Of a stretch of DNA of 64,000 nucleotides, positions 48,622 to 57,229 are shown piece by piece (position 1 is the first letter of the stretch; each line of letters begins with the position of its first letter). The notes below the pieces were generated by a model that did not search any database, had not been told where the DNA came from, and saw nothing but the letters and a program-made list of their open reading frames with translations. The translations under genes and the position numbers were made by a program. Origin of the DNA: an uncultured Prevotellaceae bacterium (GTDB lineage: Bacteria > Bacteroidota > Bacteroidia > Bacteroidales > Bacteroidaceae); contig CAMNIN010000013.1 in NCBI GenBank assembly GCA_946540735.1, positions 1 to 64,000 on the forward strand. The letters run 5' to 3'.

Positions 48622-51600
48622 TCAGACTTGTTTGTTTTCATTGCTCTTCGCCGCATATTCCGACGGCGACATGCCGTATTGCCGCTTGAAGATGGTGGAG
48701 AAATGCGACTGGTTGGTGAAACCGACGGTATAGGCCACCTGGGTGAGGTTGAGCTTGTTTTCGCGGATAAGCCTGGCGGCCTGCTCCAAGCGGATGTTGC
48801 GGATGAAGTCGCTGGTTGATACTCCTGTGATCTCTTTCATCTTGCGGTGAAGTTGCGCACGGCTGATGCCAACGTCGGAAGCGAGTTTCTCGACATTGAA
48901 ATCCGAATCGGATAGGTTCTCGTTGACCGATTTCATGATGCGCTCCATGAGTTGCTCGTTGTTGCCTTTCACCTCCAGGTCTTCAAATCGGTCTTTCTGG
49001 GCTAGTGCTCCTGAGAATTTTCCTCGCAGCCGGCGCACGTTCTCGATGAGTTTCTCTATGTTCACGTGCAGCTCCTCCATCTGGAACGGCTTCGACAGGA
49101 AGGCGTCGGCTCCTTCTCTCAATCCCTCCAGACGGTCGCTTACCTCTGCTTTGGAGGTGAGCAGGATCACTGGGATGTGGCTCACCAGGGTGTTGCTCTT
49201 GATATGCTTGAGGAGTGAGATGCCATCCATCTCGGGCATGATGACATCGGATACCACGAGGTCGTATTTGCCTGTCAGAAGTGCGTCAAGAGCCGACTTC
49301 CCGTCCTGGAAGGTGTCGATGTGGTACCATTGGTTCAGTTCTGCTTTGATATAGGCGGTGAGTTCATGGTCATCGTCCACAACCATGATTCTCTGGTTGG
49401 TGCTGGCTTTCTTGGCTTGGGTGTCGTCGGTGGGCTGCTTTTCTTCTTCTATCTCGATTTCCTCGGGTTTCAGGTGCTTGTTGCCGAGTGGCAGTTGCAC
49501 TTCCAGGCAGGCTCCTGTCTGACCGTCGGTGCGGTTATAGGCTTTGATGGTGCCGCCATGAAGTCCGACGATGGCTTTGCTGATGTTTAGCCCGATGCCG
49601 GAGCCCTCGATGTGGGCATGCAGGGAGTTGACTCCTTGGTAGAACCGTTCGAAGAGCCGGCTGGTTTCTTCCTCCTTGAATCCGTTGCCGCTGTCAATCA
49701 CTTTGATCACCGCATGGGTGTCGGTCTGGGTGAGGATGATGCTGATCTCACCGTTTTCTTTCACGTATTTGAAAGCGTTGGAGAGCAGGTTGGAGATCAC
49801 TTTGTCGAAATTGGTGCGGTCGATCCACACCATCATTTTCGGCATGGCGTGTTCGAAGGTGTAATGGATGCCACGCTGTTCGGCGTTAAACTGAAAGAGG
49901 GTCTTGATACCGGTGATGAAAGCCACGAGGTCGGTCTCCCTGCAGTGGAGGTGCATCATGTTCTTGTCGATCTTCCGCTCATCGAGTATCTGGTTGACAA
50001 GCAGGAGCAGGCGTTGGGCGTTCCTGTCGATGGTGTTGATGTATTTCTGGCTCTCCGGGTCCTTGGCGGATTGCCTGAGCTTCTTCAGCGGACCGAGTAT
50101 GAGGGTCAGCGGCGAGCGGATGTCGTGGGTGGCATTGATGAGGAAGCGCATCTTCTCTTCTTCCGCTTCTTGTGTGCGCTTGCGCTCTGAGAAATGATAG
50201 ATGGCATAGGCGATGGCCAGAAGGAGCAGCAGGTAGAGGATGTAGGCCCATGGACTGGAATACCAGGGGTGGTCGACGATGATGGTGTAGGATCTCACCT
50301 TTTCCGACATCACGCCGTTGTTCTCTGCCTTGATTTCAATGACATACTTCCCTGGCTTCTGCTTGTTGAAGGTGATGGCATTGACGCCTTCCTCGGTAGA
50401 GGCCCATGCGCCGCCATTGACACGATAGAAAAAGCGGATGTGGTCGGTGTCCTTGAAACTGAGCAGCGAGAACTCCATGGTGAACGTATTGTCCTTGTAG
50501 GGGATGTGGATGTTGTCGCTCCAGAAATATACCCGGCTTCCCTCTACGGTCAGATTGGTGAGATAGACTTCGCCCGGAGGTTGCGACTTGATGGTCACAT
50601 GGTCAGGATTGAACGTGGTGAAGCCTTCTTCTGTTCCAAAAGCGATGAAATCATCTCCGTTGTAGAGGAACGCGCCTTGCAGGTATTCCTGAGACGATAG
50701 GCCGTCGCCGTAGATATAGCTGGTGAACTGCTGATTGGCGGGGTCGTATTGCCAGATGCCTTTGGCGGTGCTGATCCACAGACGTGATTTCCTGTCGCAG
50801 ACGATACTGCAGATGAGCAGGTCGTCGAGTGCATCGGAATGGGGAAATGGCTTGAGGGTCTTCTTCGAACGGTCGAAGAGGTAGAGGCCTTCTTCGGTGC
50901 CTACGACGATGTTGCCGTCGCTGTTCTCGCACAGGGCATTCACTTGATGGCGGCGCAGGAGATCCTGCTTGCCGTAGTGCTCGAAGTCCAGTGTCGCGGG
51001 ATCCAGACAGTTGAGACCATCGGTCGTGCCGATCCACAGCAGTCCTTTGCTGTCATACATCAGACTGCGTATCCAGGCATTGAAGAGACTGCCGCGGTTG
51101 TAGACCTGATTCATCTCGATGGTCTTCAACTCCCTTGTCACCTTATTATATATATAAAGTCCTTTGGAATAGACAGAGAGAAACAGATGGTCCTTGCCGT
51201 CATCGGCCATGCAGAAGATCTCGCCTCCTTCCACATCGAGCACTTTTGCCGAGGCTCCCGTCGTGTAGTCATAACTGTAGAGCGACTGCGAGGTGGTGAC
51301 CCAATAAGAGCCTTGCTTGTCGCGGTAGATGCTATAAGTGCCACTGGGAGATGGTGGCTGACTGGTAATACCTCCCCAGCGGTTGAAACGGTAGATGCCG
51401 TCGTTGGGAACGGCACAGAGCACTCCGCCGTCGTTGGCTGGCACGATGGAAGAGACGCCCGACCCGATGGAGTGGTTCTGGCCAGAGATGCTCCAGTTGC
51501 TGAATGAGGGCTGCCGCTGGTTCATCAGGAAGAGACCTTTCTTATAACAACTGATCCATAGGTTGTGGGAACGGTCCTCCATGATGTCGTTGATGGAGGA

Positions 51601-52521
51601 GGTGACCAGGCTGAATCCGTCCGCATTCTCGTTGCCCAACTGCACAAGCTGTTTGCCACCGTTCCAGTTGCGCAGGATGCCGTTGTCGGTGGTGCCCACA
51701 TAGAGGTTGCCTGAATGGTCGACCATGGCGCAATTGATGATGGCTTGCCCGTTGAAGACTGTCATTTCGAATTGGGCGTCGCTGATCTTCTCCGTGTCGT
51801 AGTCGTAGAACAGAAAACCTTGCTTGCAGGCGATCAGCATACGGTGCCTGTCGTAGGGGATGAATTTCACGGGAGCGCCGAAGGGTGATGTGTAGTCCTT
51901 GATCTGCACTTTCCCTCCCACTATGCGGTATCGGGTGAATACAGGGCTGTAATCGAGCCGCCATAGGTTTCCATGCTCATCTTCCAGGATTTGGCGGAAA
52001 TAACTGTCGGATGGTCGTTTCGAATATAATGGGTGTGGGCGGAAGGACATCCCTTTCTCATCCAACTTGAATATGCCATAACCGGATGTGCCGACGAGAA
52101 TGTCGCCGTTTTTCATCTCGATGATGGAATAGATACGGGGCTTGATGTCTCGTGGATCCCGAAAGGGATATCTGAGGAAATGACCTGTCTCATATTCATA
52201 GCGGGAAATGCCATTGGAGGTTCCTACCCAGAGCCTTCCCTTGCTGTCGACCAGCAGGCTGCAGGTGATATTGTCTTCTATGGAGGTGGTGTCGTTGCGG
52301 TCGTGATGGAAATGGGTGAAGCGGTATCCATCAAACATGCTAAGTCCGTAGTCGGTGGCGATCCAGATATATCCGTAACGGTCTTGTATGGCGCAATTAA
52401 CAAGACTGCTGGGGAGCTTGTCGGATCTGAAAAGTTCACCGTTGTCGACGGCATGAGCCATCCATGTCGTGCACGCACATAGAATAAGGCATAGAAATAT
52501 CTTGTATGTCTCGTTTTTCAT
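48622..52521 (-). CDS. Hybrid two-component system regulator (propeller sensor, histidine kinase, receiver, AraC HTH)
   Basis: Reg_prop repeats; INATHDIRSPLTLILGPL; GSGIGLNISKAIVGLHGG; VVSDVIMPEMDGISLL; C-terminal AraC-type VAYTVGFTNQSHFSTIFKRQYGMSPSEY. Confidence 0.95.
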   Translation of the reverse strand: MKNETYKIFLCLILCACTTWMAHAVDNGELFRSDKLPSSLVNCAIQDRYGYIWIATDYGLSMFDGYRFTHFHHDRNDTTSIEDNITCSLLVDSKGRLWVGTSNGISRYEYETGHFLRYPFRDPRDIKPRIYSIIEMKNGDILVGTSGYGIFKLDEKGMSFRPHPLYSKRPSDSYFRQILEDEHGNLWRLDYSPVFTRYRIVGGKVQIKDYTSPFGAPVKFIPYDRHRMLIACKQGFLFYDYDTEKISDAQFEMTVFNGQAIINCAMVDHSGNLYVGTTDNGILRNWNGGKQLVQLGNENADGFSLVTSSINDIMEDRSHNLWISCYKKGLFLMNQRQPSFSNWSISGQNHSIGSGVSSIVPANDGGVLCAVPNDGIYRFNRWGGITSQPPSPSGTYSIYRDKQGSYWVTTSQSLYSYDYTTGASAKVLDVEGGEIFCMADDGKDHLFLSVYSKGLYIYNKVTRELKTIEMNQVYNRGSLFNAWIRSLMYDSKGLLWIGTTDGLNCLDPATLDFEHYGKQDLLRRHQVNALCENSDGNIVVGTEEGLYLFDRSKKTLKPFPHSDALDDLLICSIVCDRKSRLWISTAKGIWQYDPANQQFTSYIYGDGLSSQEYLQGAFLYNGDDFIAFGTEEGFTTFNPDHVTIKSQPPGEVYLTNLTVEGSRVYFWSDNIHIPYKDNTFTMEFSLLSFKDTDHIRFFYRVNGGAWASTEEGVNAITFNKQKPGKYVIEIKAENNGVMSEKVRSYTIIVDHPWYSSPWAYILYLLLLLAIAYAIYHFSERKRTQEAEEEKMRFLINATHDIRSPLTLILGPLKKLRQSAKDPESQKYINTIDRNAQRLLLLVNQILDERKIDKNMMHLHCRETDLVAFITGIKTLFQFNAEQRGIHYTFEHAMPKMMVWIDRTNFDKVISNLLSNAFKYVKENGEISIILTQTDTHAVIKVIDSGNGFKEEETSRLFERFYQGVNSLHAHIEGSGIGLNISKAIVGLHGGTIKAYNRTDGQTGACLEVQLPLGNKHLKPEEIEIEEEKQPTDDTQAKKASTNQRIMVVDDDHELTAYIKAELNQWYHIDTFQDGKSALDALLTGKYDLVVSDVIMPEMDGISLLKHIKSNTLVSHIPVILLTSKAEVSDRLEGLREGADAFLSKPFQMEELHVNIEKLIENVRRLRGKFSGALAQKDRFEDLEVKGNNEQLMERIMKSVNENLSDSDFNVEKLASDVGISRAQLHRKMKEITGVSTSDFIRNIRLEQAARLIRENKLNLTQVAYTVGFTNQSHFSTIFKRQYGMSPSEYAAKSNENKQV

Positions 52522-52667
52522 GAAAATGAGTAATAATCACTTGACAGGTTTAAAGATAAATCTGACGTTAAATCATCTAGCTTATTTAAAAGGCAAAGTT
52601 AGCCATTCTTTGCGTTTCGTCCAAATTTTTCCTTCTTTTTTTTGTCTGGATGAAAAGCTATTGTTGA

Positions 52668-52695
52668 CAAAAGAGGACATCGATGTCCTCTTTTG
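52668..52695. terminator. 28-bp perfect palindrome, bidirectional terminator-like
   Basis: caaaagaggacatcgatgtcctcttttg. Confidence 0.8.
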
Positions 52696-52738
52696 CCGTA
52701 AACCTTAGGTTTCTCAAAAGCTCGTTTTTCGCGCTTCT

Positions 52739-54130
52739 TCATCGTCTGATGAATTTCCTGCCATTCTGGATGTAGATGCCTCTTTGCAGATTGGTGGGGT
52801 CGACGCGGCGTCCTTGCAGGTCGTATGTATGGCCATCGACAGCTTTGGGGAAAGTGGGCAATGTGACTTTCGCGGTCTCAAGGCCTTCCTTGATGCCGTC
52901 CATCATATAGGGGTTGTAGATGGAGCGGTGTGATCTGTCGATGATGGTCATCGGGGTCTGGTCGGCTGTCCGCGGTTCGGCAGGGCACCAGTTGGTGTCC
53001 CAGGCGAAGGGGACGATGCCGTTGGGCAGGCATGTCTCAACCATGTATTTGTAGTAGGCTTTGATCGAGGCATTGTGCTTTTCCTGACTTTCGTTGGCTC
53101 CCGAGATGGCGCGCCAGATGACACCAAACTCGCCGTTGATCACGGGGACGCCTTTGTCCACAAATTTGCTCTTGAGTTTCTGGGCCTGCTTCTTCATGTC
53201 ATTCTCCTCGCCATAGGTGGCGTTGTGCTTTGAGCCGCTCACATGGTTGCCGCTGCCCCAGTAGTAGAAGCAGTTGCCCCACGACTCGTCCTGCGTCATC
53301 CCCCAGAAATTCCAGGGATAGTAGAAATGGATCTCCACACAGAGGCGGTCGGGGGTGGGGTCTTGCAATTGGGTGATGTCGAAATAGGAGTAGGTCTTGT
53401 CAATGTCGGTGCTCGGACCTTGCACGATGAGCACACGGCGGGTGTTGTTGCCGCCAGTCGCTCTCACAGCATCGATAAACACTTGCTCGTATTCGATGAG
53501 GTTATTGGTGGCCGACTGGTTCTCCGCATTGGGCTCGTTGAGTCCGGCGAAGAGCAGGTGCTCGTCATAATCCTTGAAGGCTTCGGCGATCTGGGTCCAA
53601 AGGATGTTGAGCTTCTGTTTGTTGGTCTCCTTGGCATTGCCGGTGTCGGTGATGTGCTGTTCCAGCCAACCACCGTCATAGTGGTCATTGAGGATGACGT
53701 AGAGCCCTTCATCCACACAGTAGTCGACGACCTCTTTCACCCTGTCGATCCAGGCCGGGTCGATGGTGCATGTCGTGGCATCGGTGATATGACCGCATCG
53801 CCAGTTGCAGGGGATGCGGATGCTGCTGAAGCCTTGTTGTTTCACATATTGGATGATCTCACGGGTGGTCTTGGTGCCTTGCCAGTGCGTCTCGGTGCCG
53901 GTGCCGTAGTTCTCGTCGATGGGGGCTTTGGAGGTGCGCCAGTTGATGCCTTCCATGGTGTTGCCGAGGTTCCAGCCGACGCCCATCTTCTGTGCGATTT
54001 CCATCGCTGTCTGGTCCAGACCAGTGTTCTGTGCGGTGGCTTCAGTGCTGAGAAGCAGTGTGGCGGCAAAGGTGATGAGGAAAAAGCGCACAGAGGCTGT
54101 GTGCATCCAAGTGAAATTCTTGTTGTTCAT
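52739..54130 (-). CDS. GH5-family endoglucanase-like glycoside hydrolase, secreted
   Basis: GVGWNLGNTMEGI; FSSIRIPCNW; LLFAGLNEPNAEN; VPVINGEFGVIW; C-terminal YDLQGRRVDPTNLQRGIYIQNGRKFIRR. Start chosen at MNNKNFTW. Confidence 0.9.
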   Translation of the reverse strand: MNNKNFTWMHTASVRFFLITFAATLLLSTEATAQNTGLDQTAMEIAQKMGVGWNLGNTMEGINWRTSKAPIDENYGTGTETHWQGTKTTREIIQYVKQQGFSSIRIPCNWRCGHITDATTCTIDPAWIDRVKEVVDYCVDEGLYVILNDHYDGGWLEQHITDTGNAKETNKQKLNILWTQIAEAFKDYDEHLLFAGLNEPNAENQSATNNLIEYEQVFIDAVRATGGNNTRRVLIVQGPSTDIDKTYSYFDITQLQDPTPDRLCVEIHFYYPWNFWGMTQDESWGNCFYYWGSGNHVSGSKHNATYGEENDMKKQAQKLKSKFVDKGVPVINGEFGVIWRAISGANESQEKHNASIKAYYKYMVETCLPNGIVPFAWDTNWCPAEPRTADQTPMTIIDRSHRSIYNPYMMDGIKEGLETAKVTLPTFPKAVDGHTYDLQGRRVDPTNLQRGIYIQNGRKFIRR

Positions 54131-54372
54131 GGTCGTCTCACGTATTTCTGAAATGTTTCGAATGTCAGTGGCAATCCTGGATGAAGCTGGCGTATGGATT
54201 GCTGTTGCGTTGGCAAATTTAGTAAAAAATAATGGAATCCTAACAAAAAAGGATGCCAAGTTTGCAAAAGATCTCTTTTTATTGCCGAATGGATCATTGG
54301 CGGCGATGTTGCACATCCGTTGATGCTGGTATGGCTGGCCATTCCCGTCATAGGGCTTCTTTCCTTCAATTC

Positions 54373-54395
54373 GACATTTTTATGACAAAATGTCA
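54373..54395. promoter_or_regulatory. Overlapping inverted repeats upstream of hsp20
   Basis: GACATTTT-tatgac-AAAATGTC (54373-54394), overlapping TGACA-aaa-TGTCA (54383-54395). Confidence 0.4.
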
Positions 54396-54579
54396 CTTCA
54401 AGCGCAATGGCACACTTGTTGCATCAAACAGGGTGAAAGCTGCGAGTAAGCGAGAGCCATAAGGGCTTGCTCTTCAATGGCCGAGCGAAAGCAGTTCCGG
54501 CTGAAAGCTAATGCCAAGGACAATACCAAGGCATTCAAACAAAAACGTATAACTAAAATACAATTAGGAGGTAAAGATT

Positions 54580-55008
54580 ATGTTGACAAGTTTGATGAGA
54601 ACAAATGGTTGGTTACCGACAATGTTCGAAGATTTCTTTAACACTGATTTTATGCCTCGCGCCAACACAACGGCACCCGCAGTCAATGTCAAGGAAGACG
54701 AGAAATCGTATGTCATGGAGCTTGCTGCTCCTGGCATCAAGAAAGAATATTGCCGCGTAAGCATCAACGACGAGGGCAACCTCACCATCGCCATTGAGAA
54801 CAAGCAGGAGCACAAGCATGAGGACAAGCACCACCACTACTTGCGCCGCGAGTTCAGCTACTCGAACTACGAGCAGAACTACACGCTGCCCGATGATGTG
54901 GTGAAAGACAAGATCTCAGCCAAGGTGGAGAATGGCATCCTGACTATCACCCTGCCGAAAGAGGAGAAAGAGCAGAAGAAGCTGGCCAAGGCCATCGAGG
55001 TATCATAA
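54580..55008 (+). CDS. Small heat shock protein, Hsp20/alpha-crystallin family
   Basis: AVNVKEDEKSYVMELAAPGIKKE; KVENGILTITLPK; strong aggaggt at 54566-54572. Confidence 0.93.
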   Translation: MLTSLMRTNGWLPTMFEDFFNTDFMPRANTTAPAVNVKEDEKSYVMELAAPGIKKEYCRVSINDEGNLTIAIENKQEHKHEDKHHHYLRREFSYSNYEQNYTLPDDVVKDKISAKVENGILTITLPKEEKEQKKLAKAIEVS

Positions 55009-55030
55009 GGCCAACGTCAGAATAAACGCA

Positions 55031-55065
55031 AAAGGGAGCTACTCCGATAGGGGGCTGCTCCCTTT
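55031..55065 (+). terminator. Intrinsic terminator after hsp20
   Basis: aaagggagc...gctcccttt followed by atttg. Confidence 0.8.
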
Positions 55066-55176
55066 ATTTGTAAAATAATGAAGCATCTCATGTCATTTAC
55101 CTCAACTTTTACAGTAGCAAAAAGGGGTGTAAAAATTGCAAGCCATTGAAAACCAACGACTTGTAAATTTGCTATG

Positions 55177-55258
55177 TGCGCCTGAAAGGACTCGAACCTT
55201 CACGTCGTAAGACACTAGATCCTAAGTCTAGCGCGTCTGCCAATTCCGCCACAAGCGC
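55177..55258 (-). tRNA. tRNA-Leu (anticodon TAG)
   Basis: Reverse strand GCGCTTGTGGCGGAATTGGCAGACGCGCTAGACTTAGGATCTAGTG...GGTTCGAGTCCTTTCAGGCGCA; long variable arm. Confidence 0.96.
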
Positions 55259-55322
55259 TTTTTGAATCCGAGTGGTGCAAAATTACAAAAAAAATCCGAA
55301 CCGCCAAATTTCTGTGTCGTTT

Positions 55323-56381
55323 TTATTCACAGACCAACCGACGGGCTGTCTCGATGATGGTATCGCGGCCGCGAAGAAAGTCCTCGTCGGTGAGGCTTAC
55401 CTGATAGTCGGGGGATATGCCGAATTCTGTGCATTGACCATCCCGGTCATACATCGGACAGGCTGAGAATCTGATGCTCCATCCGCAAGGCAGTTGACTG
55501 CTGAACGGCATGCCGGCTCCTCCTCCGGTCTTGTCGCCGACGATGATGGCGTTGGGGCAGCATTTCATATATTTCACAAACTCGTTGGCAGCGCTGTATA
55601 CCCCGCGGTTGGTGAGCACGGCGACTGGCTTCTGCCACCTGACGGCTTTGGCGGGCTTGAGATGTTGCTCCTCTCTCTTTGAGAAATCGCTGTGCCCCTT
55701 GCCGGTCTTGTGACAGATATAGCCCACAAGAATATCTTTGTTGGTGAAACGGGCTGCGAAGGTTTCTGCTGAAGTGACCATACCTCCGCCGTTATCGCGG
55801 ATGTCGATGATCAGACCACGGCAGGGAGCCAGGGTGGTGAGCATGTCGTCGAGATTGCCCGATCCCAGGTCGCTCCCGAAACTGGCGTAACGCACGTAGC
55901 CCACATTGTCGTCGAGCACCTTGTAGCGCATGCCGTTGCTGGCGTGGTAGTCGGTGCCTAAATAGCGGCGCAGCAGGGTGTCGCTCAGGTTGGCGGGGTA
56001 GTCTTCCTGCCAGCTCCATTCCCTGCCGGTGTCGAAGGAAGTGAAGATGTTGACATGGCCATCGCGGAGTTCGGCAAGCATCTCGCTGAGCACTTCAAAC
56101 AGCTGCACACGGGTCATCCCGTCGTCGACCCGGGAGGCATAACGGGCATGCACCTCATCCCAGTCAAGGCCGATCGTCTCTTGCTTGTAGTCGAGAAAAC
56201 AGTAGTGCTCGTCGATGATGCGCCAAAGCGCCTCAAGGTTGCCTCGCGGACTGTCGGGGTATTCCTCCTCGTCGACACATGAGGCGAGGGGCAGGATGGC
56301 GAAGATGGTTAGCAGGAGATGACTGACCGCCATGATGGAATGACGGAAATGGGACTGGTTGTGGTGGCTGCTCTTGGTCAT
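55323..56381 (-). CDS. S41-family peptidase (C-terminal-processing-protease-like), lipoprotein
   Basis: Lipobox PLASCVDEE; LIIDIRDNGGGMVTSAETFAARF; NRGVYSAANEFV; VGDKTGGGAGMPF. Confidence 0.88.
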   Translation of the reverse strand: MTKSSHHNQSHFRHSIMAVSHLLLTIFAILPLASCVDEEEYPDSPRGNLEALWRIIDEHYCFLDYKQETIGLDWDEVHARYASRVDDGMTRVQLFEVLSEMLAELRDGHVNIFTSFDTGREWSWQEDYPANLSDTLLRRYLGTDYHASNGMRYKVLDDNVGYVRYASFGSDLGSGNLDDMLTTLAPCRGLIIDIRDNGGGMVTSAETFAARFTNKDILVGYICHKTGKGHSDFSKREEQHLKPAKAVRWQKPVAVLTNRGVYSAANEFVKYMKCCPNAIIVGDKTGGGAGMPFSSQLPCGWSIRFSACPMYDRDGQCTEFGISPDYQVSLTDEDFLRGRDTIIETARRLVCE

Positions 56382-57229
56382 GGTCGTTGGATGGTCTTCG
56401 TCTTGAAATGTTTTACAAATCCGATCAGCAGTCCGTGGGTGTAGTAGTGCTGCTTAAGTCCGTTCACCCGGGCTTGCTGGATGTCGCCCAGATAGCCAAT
56501 GCGGAGGGTGGTGCCCCATAATTTGGTGTCGAGGGTGAGCATGTTGTGCATCGATGGGGAGGAGAAGGGGGTGGTCACCACGGCATTGTGCTCATAGTTG
56601 CCGCGGGAGAAGATCTCATAGTATGACTGTCCGTAGTTGGGGCTGAACATCAGACCGAGAAGGGGCACTGAGAGTTCATAGCGGGCTGTGAAGGCTTTCT
56701 TGAAAAGCCGGAAGTGATAGGTGGCGGACGCCGAGGGACCCACCTGCATCGAGAGACGCAGTTGGGCAGGGTTGTTCTGGTTGCGCGAGTTGTAGTTCAC
56801 GCCGATGTTGAAGCGGGTCATTCCACCGATACTGATTCCTAACTGGTCGGAGGCCAGCGACCAATCGCGCTGGAAGACGCAGGTGAGGGTGTAGAGACCG
56901 GAAAGCTCATTGCCGTCTTCTGAACGGTCGCTGGCATCGGCAAAACTGCCTTGGTGCATGATTTCTTTCGACCATCGCTTGCCTGGCCTCTCGCGGATGG
57001 TGTGGGAGATATAGCGCAGTTCACTACCTTGGTATTTCTCGGGCGACAGGTAGGTGTCGAGTATGTTGATGGCACCGAATCCAAGGAGTTGGGCGTTGGT
57101 GATGATCTTGTCGGGAGTCTCCTCTTCCTGACCGATGGCCTCGGATGCGGGCCAACATAGAAGGATGGCCAGCATGAGGGCTGTCGGCAGATGCTGGGAG
57201 CGGTGTGTGCGTTTACATGTCATCATCAT
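56378..57229 (-). CDS. DUF3316-like secreted/outer-membrane protein
   Basis: Signal peptide; LGFGAINILDTYLSPEKYQGSELRYISHTIRERPG; amphipathic strands. Confidence 0.7.
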   Translation of the reverse strand: MMMTCKRTHRSQHLPTALMLAILLCWPASEAIGQEEETPDKIITNAQLLGFGAINILDTYLSPEKYQGSELRYISHTIRERPGKRWSKEIMHQGSFADASDRSEDGNELSGLYTLTCVFQRDWSLASDQLGISIGGMTRFNIGVNYNSRNQNNPAQLRLSMQVGPSASATYHFRLFKKAFTARYELSVPLLGLMFSPNYGQSYYEIFSRGNYEHNAVVTTPFSSPSMHNMLTLDTKLWGTTLRIGYLGDIQQARVNGLKQHYYTHGLLIGFVKHFKTKTIQRP

